From Treponema sp. (GTDB lineage Bacteria > Spirochaetota > Spirochaetia > Treponematales > Breznakiellaceae): DNA of 8,298 nucleotides. Below, in pieces: positions 1-5,147 of this stretch; the first letter of the stretch is position 1, and each line of letters opens with the position of its first letter. The notes beneath the pieces are model-generated. The model was given only the letters and a program-made list of their open reading frames with translations. It ran no database searches and was not told where the DNA came from. Position numbers and translations under genes: made by a program. Location of the stretch: positions 1-8,298 of the forward strand of contig JAITSE010000042.1 in the NCBI GenBank assembly GCA_031288005.1, given 5' to 3'.

Positions 1-362
1 TCACCAAAAATATAATATTTCCAATGGGCTGTATTTGTCGCAACCGGAATCAATGCCAGGACTTCAGAATTATATTTTCTATATGCTTCCGCGCATTTTT
101 TTAACCAATTTTTAATAGTCGTTCCTTTTTCTCTATCCGCGCCATAGGGCGGATTTACATAAACTGTTTTGAAATTCCATTCTTTTACCAGTCCGTTATT
201 ATCAGGCAGCATATATTCAACATTTGCATTAACAAGAGAATATTCATTTGAACAAGGATCCAGCTCAATAATATTATTGAACATTTCTCTAACGGCATTG
301 ATATATTTCTGAGGAGTACACCAATGATGTGATAATGTATTTACTTTACGTCCAGCGCTCAT
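1..362 (-). CDS. Phage-type DNA N6-adenine methyltransferase (Dam-like), N-terminal part
   Basis: Translating the complement leftward from the ATG at 362-360 gives about 120 open residues, cut by the window edge. The reading frame begins MSAGRKVNTLSHHWCTPQKY, continues with an IELDPCSN segment, the catalytic NPPYGAD motif near residue 75 and LIPVATNTAHW further on. This order (W-TP near the N-terminus, LDP(A/C)S, then (D/N)PPY(G), then an ALxP-x-xT segment) is that of the phage DNA N-6-adenine-methyltransferase family (PF05869), which transfers a methyl group from S-adenosylmethionine to adenine in DNA. Family members are usually around 170 residues, so perhaps 50 residues lie outside the window. 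A GGTGGAG Shine-Dalgarno stands about 9 bases before the ATG. The start overlaps the TGA of an upstream frame as ATGA, which suggests translational coupling. Such genes are common in prophages and other mobile segments, and the AT-rich composition fits that. Confidence 0.82.
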   Translation of the reverse strand, partial: MSAGRKVNTLSHHWCTPQKYINAVREMFNNIIELDPCSNEYSLVNANVEYMLPDNNGLVKEWNFKTVYVNPPYGADREKGTTIKNWLKKCAEAYRKYNSEVLALIPVATNTAHWKYYIFG

Positions 363-484
363 TGCCTGTCGCTCCACCAATTTTTACAAGAGAGAATTTT
401 GAGTTCTTTCTTCAGATCAATAAGTTTTCTATTTTTAGAACTAATAACATTGAACTTGGCGAACCAGGAGACCGGCCTCCGGTC
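359..484 (-). pseudogene. 3' remnant of a gene coupled to the methyltransferase
   Basis: An open frame on the minus strand runs from the palindrome at 460-493 to a TGA at 361-359 that overlaps the methyltransferase ATG. The part downstream of the palindrome reads like real protein, with a basic helical stretch (NRKLIDLKKELKIL) and the end NWWSDRQ. No start codon with a ribosome binding site is seen, and the frame meets a stop at 487-485 inside the palindrome. I infer that this is the 3' end of a phage-like gene whose 5' part was lost or displaced when the palindromic repeat arrived. It is too short to assign a family and could also be a chance open frame. Confidence 0.3.
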
Positions 485-493
485 TCAGGTTCG
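460..493. repeat. Palindromic repeat of the GAGACC/GGTCTC type
   Basis: The core GAGACCGG-cct-CCGGTCTC is a perfect 8-bp inverted repeat with a 3-base loop at 468-486. It is enclosed by outer arms CGAACC (460-465) and GGTTCG (488-493), separated from the core by AG on one side and A on the other. The same GAGACC/GGTCTC core recurs at 1454-1499, 3993-4027 and 5175-5235. It can form a strong hairpin on either strand. Confidence 0.8.
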
Positions 494-495
494 AC

Positions 496-567
496 GATAA
501 CCTATTTTACTGAACCCTTCGGAAACTTCGTTTCCACCGGGTTCGGGTTATCCCGGACTTTAGTCCG
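496..567. repeat. Triple-nested palindrome plus adjacent hairpin
   Basis: Three inverted repeats sit one inside another: GATAACC (496-502) pairs with GGTTATC (546-552), GAACCC (512-517) with GGGTTC (539-544), and GGAAAC (521-526) with GTTTCC (530-535) around the loop TTC. Immediately to the right is another perfect palindrome, CGGACTTTAGTCCG (554-567). The nesting suggests repeated insertion of small palindromes into the loops of earlier ones, or amplification of one structure. No coding sense is seen here. Confidence 0.75.
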
Positions 568-627
568 CAACAAGTCCAATATCATATTATAATTTTATTG
601 ACAAGCCCTTAAATTGCCGTCTGCTTT

Positions 628-655
628 TTTATACATTTTGCAATAAATTTCACAA
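628..655 (-). promoter_or_regulatory. Possible sigma70-type promoter toward the methyltransferase
   Basis: On the minus strand a TTGTGA (-35-like) is followed after 16 bases by TATAAA (-10-like). It points toward the open frame and methyltransferase to the left, but almost 270 bases and a block of palindromes lie between. The region is AT-rich, so a chance match is quite possible. Confidence 0.35.
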
Positions 656-660
656 TCTTT

Positions 661-758
661 CGCCTAACGTTCCGGCTGCGACTGCGAATTTGCTGTTCGA
701 CGGAGCCAGGGCCGCTTGCGGGTCTGCGCGTAAACAGACCTGTTAGGCGGCGTTGGGC
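661..758. repeat. Inverted repeat with integron attC-like ends
   Basis: CGCCTAAC (661-668) and GTTAGGCG (742-749) form a perfect 8-bp inverted repeat about 73 bases apart, and a second GTTGGGC follows at 752-758. These match the RYYYAAC and GTTRRRY core sites that bound integron attC sites, and chromosomal integrons are known in Treponema denticola. An inner hairpin GGTCTG/CAGACC (721-740) is present. Against attC, I could not pair convincing inner L boxes next to the outer cores, and no integrase is in the window. It may simply be another member of the local palindrome set. Confidence 0.3.
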
Positions 759-799
759 GCATTATAATAATTTTTATCCCCTGTTTACTCCACCATTTA

Positions 800-871
800 T
801 TATACTATTTCTATATTTTCCAAACCGTCATTGTCTGCAACTTTTACCGCTATGTTATGCGTTCTAAAAAT
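800..871 (-). pseudogene. C-terminal remnant of an unknown protein
   Basis: On the minus strand the codons upstream of a TAA at 802-800 read RTHNIAVKVADNDGLENIEI followed by V. The pattern (IAVKVxDNDGLE) resembles the last strands of an Ig-like or PKD-like beta-sandwich domain as found in bacterial surface proteins. No start codon or preceding domain is present: upstream lie a GC-rich hairpin (894-918) and the stop of a lipoprotein gene. I take it as the tail of a gene whose body was lost. It is short, so the confidence is low. Confidence 0.3.
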
Positions 872-893
872 TTTAGGGCGGAGCGTTTTAGGC

Positions 894-928
894 GGGGCCG
901 TGCAAGTTGAGCGGCCCCGTATTTTTTT
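894..928 (+). terminator. Terminator-like hairpin on the plus strand
   Basis: GGGGCCG (894-900) and CGGCCCC (912-918) form a perfect 7-bp GC stem, followed on the plus strand by GTA and seven T. This has the form of an intrinsic terminator for rightward transcription, yet no rightward gene precedes it. The T run overlaps the stop codon of the leftward lipoprotein gene. For leftward transcripts the hairpin sits directly after the stop but lacks a U tract, so it may act there only as a 3' stabilising stem. Confidence 0.5.
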
Positions 929-1262
929 AAGGTATGCTTACTTCAACCGTATCGCCGTTTGATACATCAACTGTTTTATAGTTATCAACACCAAGTCTCT
1001 TCCAGACAATCCCATATCTGAAATTCTCTTTAACGCTAAAATCAGCGGAACTGCCGGCGGCTATTGTTTCTGGTCCGTATTTAATCCCATTATATGAAAA
1101 TGATAAACCATACGATAAAAAATCAGAATAAACAGTTACTTCCACCTCTTCCTCCAAATTATTTTTAACAATAATTGTCCCGCCATATTCGCCGCAGGCA
1201 GTTAAAAAGGACACGCAAAACAAGACCAACGCGGCAAAAACAAATTTTAATACGCTTTTCAT
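927..1262 (-). CDS. Small lipoprotein, copy 1
   Basis: This encodes 111 residues. The N-terminus is a classic lipoprotein signal: MK, a hydrophobic stretch and the lipobox LTA-C with the lipidated cysteine at residue 23. The mature part starts CGEYGGTIIVKNN and is rich in alternating hydrophobic residues, as in a small beta-sandwich. It is expected to be anchored to a membrane by its lipid and exposed in the periplasm or at the surface. The start is supported by AAGGAG six bases upstream of the ATG. It is a paralogue of the gene at 1523-1852: the signal peptide, the GTIIVKNN strand, a YGP-TIAAG-SADFSV segment and the end GDTVEV-IP are shared, while the parts between differ. I recognise no named family, and the function is unknown. 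The stop codon lies in the T run of a plus-strand terminator-like hairpin. Confidence 0.82.
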   Translation of the reverse strand: MKSVLKFVFAALVLFCVSFLTACGEYGGTIIVKNNLEEEVEVTVYSDFLSYGLSFSYNGIKYGPETIAAGSSADFSVKENFRYGIVWKRLGVDNYKTVDVSNGDTVEVSIP

Positions 1263-1336
1263 ATCAACTCCTTATTATCCACAAGCCGTTTCGGACGAAA
1301 CTTCGTTTCGTATGAACTTTGTTTTGGATATATGCT

Positions 1337-1364
1337 ATAGTATACTTTTTTGCCCCATTTGCAA
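1337..1364 (-). promoter_or_regulatory. Predicted promoter of lipoprotein copy 1
   Basis: On the minus strand TTGCAA is followed after 16 bases by TACTAT. The same pair of elements is present before copy 2, where the spacer is 18 bases because the A tract has eight rather than six A. Conservation between the copies and location upstream of a strong ribosome site support it. The leader from here to the gene contains the palindrome ACGAAAC-ttc-GTTTCGT. Confidence 0.5.
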
Positions 1365-1443
1365 TGACATTCGGTAATTTCTTTAGTTCCAGGGCCGAGA
1401 GGCACGGATGGCGTGGCCTGAAGCCCTCATGGCAGCTCCAGCG

Positions 1444-1506
1444 GCAAGCCTGTGAGACCGGAGACCATGAAACCGGAGGTTTTCGGCCTCAGCGGTCTCA
1501 GCTTGC
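1444..1506. repeat. Triple-nested palindrome with GAGACC core
   Basis: GCAAGC (1444-1449) pairs with GCTTGC (1501-1506). Inside it, GAGACCG (1454-1460) pairs with CGGTCTC (1493-1499), and innermost AAACC (1470-1474) pairs with GGTTT (1478-1482) around GGA. The GCAAGC/GCTTGC and GAGACC/GGTCTC arms are the same words used at 5148-5297. It lies between the two lipoprotein genes, just downstream of copy 2 on the minus strand, and might affect 3' ends of its message. Confidence 0.75.
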
Positions 1507-1522
1507 TTAGCCCGCGTTTTTT

Positions 1523-1852
1523 TTAAGGTATGGTTACTTCAACCGTATCGCCGCCTGACACATAAACTCTTTTTTTTATTTCGCTATACACGCGAATCCC
1601 ATATTCGTCATCACTGCTGACGCTAAAATCAGCGGAACCGCCGGCGGCTATTGTTTTTGGTCCATATTCGTCTTTATAGGTGTAAAGCGTCTGACCAGAC
1701 GGTGAAAGACCGGAATAAACAGTTACGTCCACAGCAAACTTCTCATAATTATTTTTAACAATAATTGTCCCGCCATGTTCGCCGCAGGCAGTTAAAAAGG
1801 ACACGCAAGACAAGACCAACGCGGCAAAAACAAATCTTAATACGCTTTTCAT
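1523..1852 (-). CDS. Small lipoprotein, copy 2
   Basis: This encodes 109 residues, paralogous to the gene at 927-1262. The first 23 residues differ at only two positions from those of copy 1 and include the lipobox LTA-C with cysteine 23. The mature protein begins CGEHGGTIIVKNN, carries YGPKTIAAGGSADFSV in the middle and ends GDTVEVTIP. The segments between these blocks differ in sequence and length from copy 1. AAGGAG stands six bases before the ATG. The gene is read leftward, about 115 bases after the oppF stop, and has its own predicted promoter, so it need not depend on oppF transcription. It is probably a membrane-anchored, exposed lipoprotein of unknown function. Confidence 0.82.
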   Translation of the reverse strand: MKSVLRFVFAALVLSCVSFLTACGEHGGTIIVKNNYEKFAVDVTVYSGLSPSGQTLYTYKDEYGPKTIAAGGSADFSVSSDDEYGIRVYSEIKKRVYVSGGDTVEVTIP

Positions 1853-1893
1853 ATCAACTCCTTACTACCCGCAAGCCGTTTCGGATATACGCT

Positions 1894-1923
1894 ATAGTAT
1901 GCTTTTTTTTGCCGCATTTGCAA
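1894..1923 (-). promoter_or_regulatory. Predicted promoter of lipoprotein copy 2
   Basis: TTGCAA (complement of 1918-1923) is followed after 18 bases by TACTAT (complement of 1894-1899). The spacer contains a run of eight A, against six in copy 1. It starts about 45 bases after the oppF stop codon and is followed by a short leader with AAGGAG. Confidence 0.5.
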
Positions 1924-1967
1924 TAGGACTATCCGGTAATTCCTTTAGTTCCAGGGCCGCGGCCGAC

Positions 1968-2981
1968 TCACGCCTTCCAGCAGTAAAACACGTGGCCCGC
2001 TCCGGCCTCCACCCTGGGCGGCTTTTCCCGCAGGCAGCGATCCCCGGTGATGGGGCAGCGTCCGGCAAAAGCGCAGCCCCCAATCTCCTCCGCGGGCGTC
2101 CCGGCCTCGCCGCTCAAGGCTTCTGTCGGAAGCCCGGCTTCCGAAGGAATCTCCCGCCGCTCCTCCGCCTGCGGCGGTCCGGATTCCGCTCCTGAGGGCC
2201 TCGGGGCGGAGGAGAAGAGCAGCCGGGTGTAGGGATGCCGGGCGTGGAGGTAGAGCTCCGCCGCGGGCGCTTCCTCCATGAGTTCCCCCCGGTACATGAC
2301 CCCGATGCGGTCGCAGAAATAGGAAGCCGCTTTGAGATCATGGGCGATGAACAGGAAGGAGAGGCTCCGGCGGGAGCGGATATCCAGGAGCAGGTTCAGT
2401 ATCTGCCCTTGAATCGAAACATCCAGGGCCGACACCACCTCGTCGCAGATCAGAAGCTCAGGCTTCATCAAAAGGCCCCGGGCAATGGAGATTCGCTGCC
2501 GCTGCCCGCCTGAAAACTCCGAGGGCCGCCGCTCCAGGTCAGCCGCGCCCAGGCCCGTCTCCTCAAGAATGGCCGCAGCCTCTTTCCGGGCCGCTTTTTT
2601 CCCAGGCCAGGCGGAAGACCAGCGGCAGCCCGATGTCAGCACATCATAGACCGTCATGCGCGGGTTAAGGGAGCGCGCCGGGTCCTGGAACACGTACTTC
2701 ACCTTTTCCCGGTACTTCCTGAGAGCCGCCCCTTTAAGGCTCCCCACGTCAATGCCGTCCTGGTACAGGATGCTTCCGGCATCGCTTTCGTACATCCGCA
2801 CCAGCAGCCGGGCGGTAGTAGTCTTGCCGCAGCCGGATTCCCCCACAAGGCCGTAAGTCTCGTTCTCCCCAATGGAAAAGGAAACCCCGTTCACCGCGTA
2901 GACAAAGCGCCCGAAACGGGCAAAGAAACCCGCTTCCAGGTTGAAGCGCTTCCTGAGATTTTCCACCCTGATCACAGCCAT
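1968..2981 (-). CDS. oppF: OppF-type peptide ABC transporter ATPase
   Basis: Reading from the ATG at 2981-2979 gives 337 residues starting MAVIRVENLRKRF. This start is preferred over one 39 bases upstream because GGAGG lies just before it and because family members begin at this point. The ABC domain shows Walker A GESGCGKT (47-54), Q-loop Q99 in VFQD, signature FSGGQRQR (156-163), Walker B LLICDE with E181, D-loop SALD (184-187) and switch H214. The C-terminal oligopeptide-transporter extension follows with HPYT (249-252) and four cysteines (303, 309, 316, 334) spaced as in the DppD/DppF proteins reported to hold a 4Fe-4S cluster. The protein would hydrolyse ATP on the cytoplasmic face to drive peptide import. 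Its start overlaps the upstream gene's stop by 10 bases, indicating coupling. The residue after the Walker B glutamate is V, not the usual P. A linker at about 261-302 is long for the family and contains a palindrome. Confidence 0.9.
   Translation of the reverse strand: MAVIRVENLRKRFNLEAGFFARFGRFVYAVNGVSFSIGENETYGLVGESGCGKTTTARLLVRMYESDAGSILYQDGIDVGSLKGAALRKYREKVKYVFQDPARSLNPRMTVYDVLTSGCRWSSAWPGKKAARKEAAAILEETGLGAADLERRPSEFSGGQRQRISIARGLLMKPELLICDEVVSALDVSIQGQILNLLLDIRSRRSLSFLFIAHDLKAASYFCDRIGVMYRGELMEEAPAAELYLHARHPYTRLLFSSAPRPSGAESGPPQAEERREIPSEAGLPTEALSGEAGTPAEEIGGCAFAGRCPITGDRCLREKPPRVEAGAGHVFYCWKA
2126..2144. repeat. Perfect palindrome inside the oppF coding region
   Basis: TCGGAAGC-CCG-GCTTCCGA is a perfect 8-bp inverted repeat with a 3-base loop. 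It falls in the part of oppF that encodes the SEAGLPTEA stretch, in the long low-complexity linker between the HPYT motif and the C-terminal cysteines. Its form (8-bp arms, 3-base loop) matches the intergenic palindromes of this window. Confidence 0.7.
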
Positions 2982-5131
2982 CCCCGGCCTCCTTCCTGGG
3001 TCTCCGCGCTCCTGACGCAACGCAGCTCCCTGAGCTTCCCGCCGTCTTCAAGCCCGGCAAGAGGCGGCACGCCCGCCATACACTCAGGCCCGGCCTCGGG
3101 ACACCGGGGCGCGAAGGGACAGCCCGGCTCAGGCTCCGCAGGGTCGCTTACCTTGCCTGAAATGGGAGAGAGCCGCTCCCGGGAGTAGTGGCTGCCGAAG
3201 CTGGGAGAAGCCCGGAGGAGCGCCCGCGTGTAGGGGTGCAGTGGCCGGGCCATGAGTTCCCTTGATTCCGCCGACTCCATCACAAGGCCGCCGTACATCA
3301 CCATAATCCGGTCCGAGACGCCGGCCACAAGATCAATGTCGTGGCTGATAAAGATAATCGAAATGGAGCGCCCCTTCCGCAGGGCCTTGAGGAGGTTCAC
3401 GATCTGCATCTGAATGGTAACGTCCAGGGCCGTTGTCGGCTCATCCGCAATCAGAAGCTCGCAGCCCTGGGCCAGGGCCAGGGCAATGGAAATGCGCTGA
3501 AGCTGGCCCCCGGAAAACTGGTGGGGAAAGTTGGCCAGCCGCTCCCGGCCCTTCTCCAGCCCCGTCTCAAGCAGCAGGGCCGCGGCCTTTTCGTCAGACG
3601 CCTCCCGGCTCATTTTCGGCTCCCTGTTGCGGAACGTTTCAAGGAACGCCGACGACATATTTTGAAGCGGGTCATAAGAGCGGCCCGGCTCCTGGAAGAT
3701 CATCCCAATCTTCCCGCCCCGGTATTCCCTGATGGCCCCCGCGTCAAGCCCCGCAAGCTCCTTCCCCTCCCAGCGTATTGAACCCGCGACCGCCGCGTTC
3801 CCGGGGAGCAGCGCCGGTATCGCCTGGGTGGAAACGCTCTTCCCGGAGCCGCTTTCCCCCACGATGCCCAGGACGCCCCCCCGCTCCAGGGAAAAAGACA
3901 CGCCCCGCACCGCCCGTATGGAACTCCGCTTAAAGCCCCGAAGGACTTGGAAGTCAACGGTAAGGTCTCGTACTTCAAGTAAGGGGGGGGGTGAGACCGC
4001 TAAGACTGCGGGTCCCATAGCGGTCTCTTGGCTTCCAGCGCCCCCCTCCAAGGGACCCCTGGAACCTGCGGTTCCCTTAAACATGGACTTGAACACCATG
4101 TGGAAGGGATCGTAATAGTCCCGCAGCACGTCGCCGATGAAATTAAACGCCAGAGTTACCGCCAGGAGGAACCACACGGGGCTTAGGAGCCAGGGGTAGT
4201 TTTGCAGATTGCTCAGGGTGGAGATGTCCCGCTTGATGAGGGAACCCCAGCTTACCGCGGGGTCCACGATGCCCAGGCCAAGGTATGAGAGGGTAGTTTC
4301 GGTCATAATGAAGCCCGGCACGCTCAGGGCAATGCTCACAATCAGGAGGCTTGCGGTCTGGGGGATGATATGCCTGAGGATTATCGCCCCCGGGGGGATC
4401 ATTTCAAGCTGGGCGTTCAGCACAAATTCCTCCCGTTTAATCGCGTGAACCATGCCCCGGATAGTCCGGGCGGACCCGGGCCAGCCCACAAGGGAAAGGA
4501 TAATGGTTATCATCATGTAGGACTTGCCGGAATCCATGTTGGCCGAAAGCAGGGAGCGCAGGAATAGTATCAGGTAGAGGCCGGGGATGAGCATGAAGAA
4601 TTCGGAGAAGCGCATGATCGCCCAGTCGGTCATGCCCCCGGAATAGCCCGAAAGTCCGCCGAACAGCACCGCCAGGGCAAGGGATATAGCGGTGGCGATG
4701 AACCCTATGGTGAGGGAAATCCGGCTGCCGTAGACAATCCGGGAGAAAAGGTCCCTGCCCAGGTGGTCCGCGCCCATGAGGAAGGCTGGATAGCCCCCGG
4801 GCGCGGGGGCGAAGAGGCGCCGCTCCGCCGGGATAAGGCCCCACAGCTTGTATGGCTCCCCCTTGCCGAAAAGCCCGATCTCCCCGTACTTCCCTTTGAC
4901 CCTGACATAGCGCCAGTTTATCGTGTTGACTACCCTGGCGTGCTGGGCCCTGAGCTTCCCCTGGTAGAACCTGACGTTTGGCGGATGATAGGTCATCTCC
5001 TGAAAGCTGGCGGTTGGAGAATAGGGGGCGATAAATTCCGCAAGTCCCATGAGAAGATAAAAGACAATCAAAACCGCAAGGGACGCCATTCCCAAGGGCC
5101 GCGCTCTAAGATAGGTAAGAAATCGTTTCAT
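2972..5131 (-). CDS. oppC-oppD: Fused OppC-type permease and OppD-type ATPase
   Basis: One 719-residue frame holds two subunits of a peptide importer that are usually separate. Residues 1-350 are an OppC-type permease: a first membrane helix at about 13-36, a long external loop, the motif GADHLGRDLFSRIVYGSRISL, further hydrophobic segments, and a cytoplasmic EAA-like loop ending RHIIPQ (253-258), although the usual EAA glycine does not align cleanly. Residues 384-719 are an OppD-type ATPase: Walker A GESGSGKS (425-432), Q480, signature FSGGQLQR (539-546), Walker B with E564, switch H597, then LHPYT and cysteines 671, 677, 684 and 705, typical of the peptide-ABC C-terminal domain. The linker, residues about 352-383, is encoded by palindromic repeats. 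The ATG has only a weak ribosome site (AGGATAGGCGG). Fused permease-ATPase peptide transporters are known in other bacteria. The frame overlaps oppF. No oppB or oppA lies upstream in the window. Confidence 0.88.
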   Translation of the reverse strand: MKRFLTYLRARPLGMASLAVLIVFYLLMGLAEFIAPYSPTASFQEMTYHPPNVRFYQGKLRAQHARVVNTINWRYVRVKGKYGEIGLFGKGEPYKLWGLIPAERRLFAPAPGGYPAFLMGADHLGRDLFSRIVYGSRISLTIGFIATAISLALAVLFGGLSGYSGGMTDWAIMRFSEFFMLIPGLYLILFLRSLLSANMDSGKSYMMITIILSLVGWPGSARTIRGMVHAIKREEFVLNAQLEMIPPGAIILRHIIPQTASLLIVSIALSVPGFIMTETTLSYLGLGIVDPAVSWGSLIKRDISTLSNLQNYPWLLSPVWFLLAVTLAFNFIGDVLRDYYDPFHMVFKSMFKGTAGSRGPLEGGAGSQETAMGPAVLAVSPPPLLEVRDLTVDFQVLRGFKRSSIRAVRGVSFSLERGGVLGIVGESGSGKSVSTQAIPALLPGNAAVAGSIRWEGKELAGLDAGAIREYRGGKIGMIFQEPGRSYDPLQNMSSAFLETFRNREPKMSREASDEKAAALLLETGLEKGRERLANFPHQFSGGQLQRISIALALAQGCELLIADEPTTALDVTIQMQIVNLLKALRKGRSISIIFISHDIDLVAGVSDRIMVMYGGLVMESAESRELMARPLHPYTRALLRASPSFGSHYSRERLSPISGKVSDPAEPEPGCPFAPRCPEAGPECMAGVPPLAGLEDGGKLRELRCVRSAETQEGGRGWL
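3983..4078. repeat. Palindromic repeat pair encoding the OppC-OppD linker
   Basis: Two hairpin-forming units lie side by side in the coding region. GAGACCGCTA (3993-4002) pairs perfectly with TAGCGGTCTC (4018-4027). AAGGGA (4050-4055) pairs with TCCCTT (4073-4078) around the perfect palindrome GGAAC-ctgcg-GTTCC (4061-4075). A run of nine G (3983-3991) and a run of six C (4041-4046) flank the first unit. The block spans almost exactly the codons between the natural end of the OppC domain and the first residues of the OppD domain. The GAGACC/GGTCTC arms are the same as in the intergenic repeats. Confidence 0.8.
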
Positions 5132-5147
5132 ATCCGCCGCCTATCCT

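Larger units (their letters stand above)
917..1958. repeat. Tandem duplication carrying a lipoprotein gene and its leader
   Basis: Two direct copies are offset by about 594 bases: one from about 917 to 1397, the other from about 1511 to 1958. Both run from a T tract and the shared gene 3' end, through the gene and its ribosome site and promoter, to the shared end TTTAGTTCCAGGGCCG. The copies are most alike at the gene ends, signal-peptide codons and promoter, and diverge in the middle of the gene. The left copy has about 33 extra bases in its leader, including the palindrome ACGAAAC-ttc-GTTTCGT, which the right copy lacks. Between the copies (about 1398-1510) lie unrelated sequence and the palindrome at 1444-1506. 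Confidence 0.75.

Noticed and set aside
329..592. Plus-strand open frame of 87 codons
   Set aside because: It runs antisense to the methyltransferase start and through nested palindromes; there is no ribosome site and the protein has no recognisable features.
1319..1510. Plus-strand open frame between the lipoprotein genes
   Set aside because: It is antisense to the predicted promoter and crosses the nested palindrome; its composition is not protein-like after the first 20 codons.
2600..2660. Frameshift in oppF around TSGCRWSSAWPGKK
   Set aside because: The stretch looks unusual, but the frame continues smoothly on both sides, and similar W-P-G-containing segments are plausible here in spirochaete OppF proteins.
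3341..3781. Long plus-strand frames antisense to the opp genes
   Set aside because: These are shadow frames of GC-rich coding sequence; the minus strand carries clear ABC motifs across the same bases.
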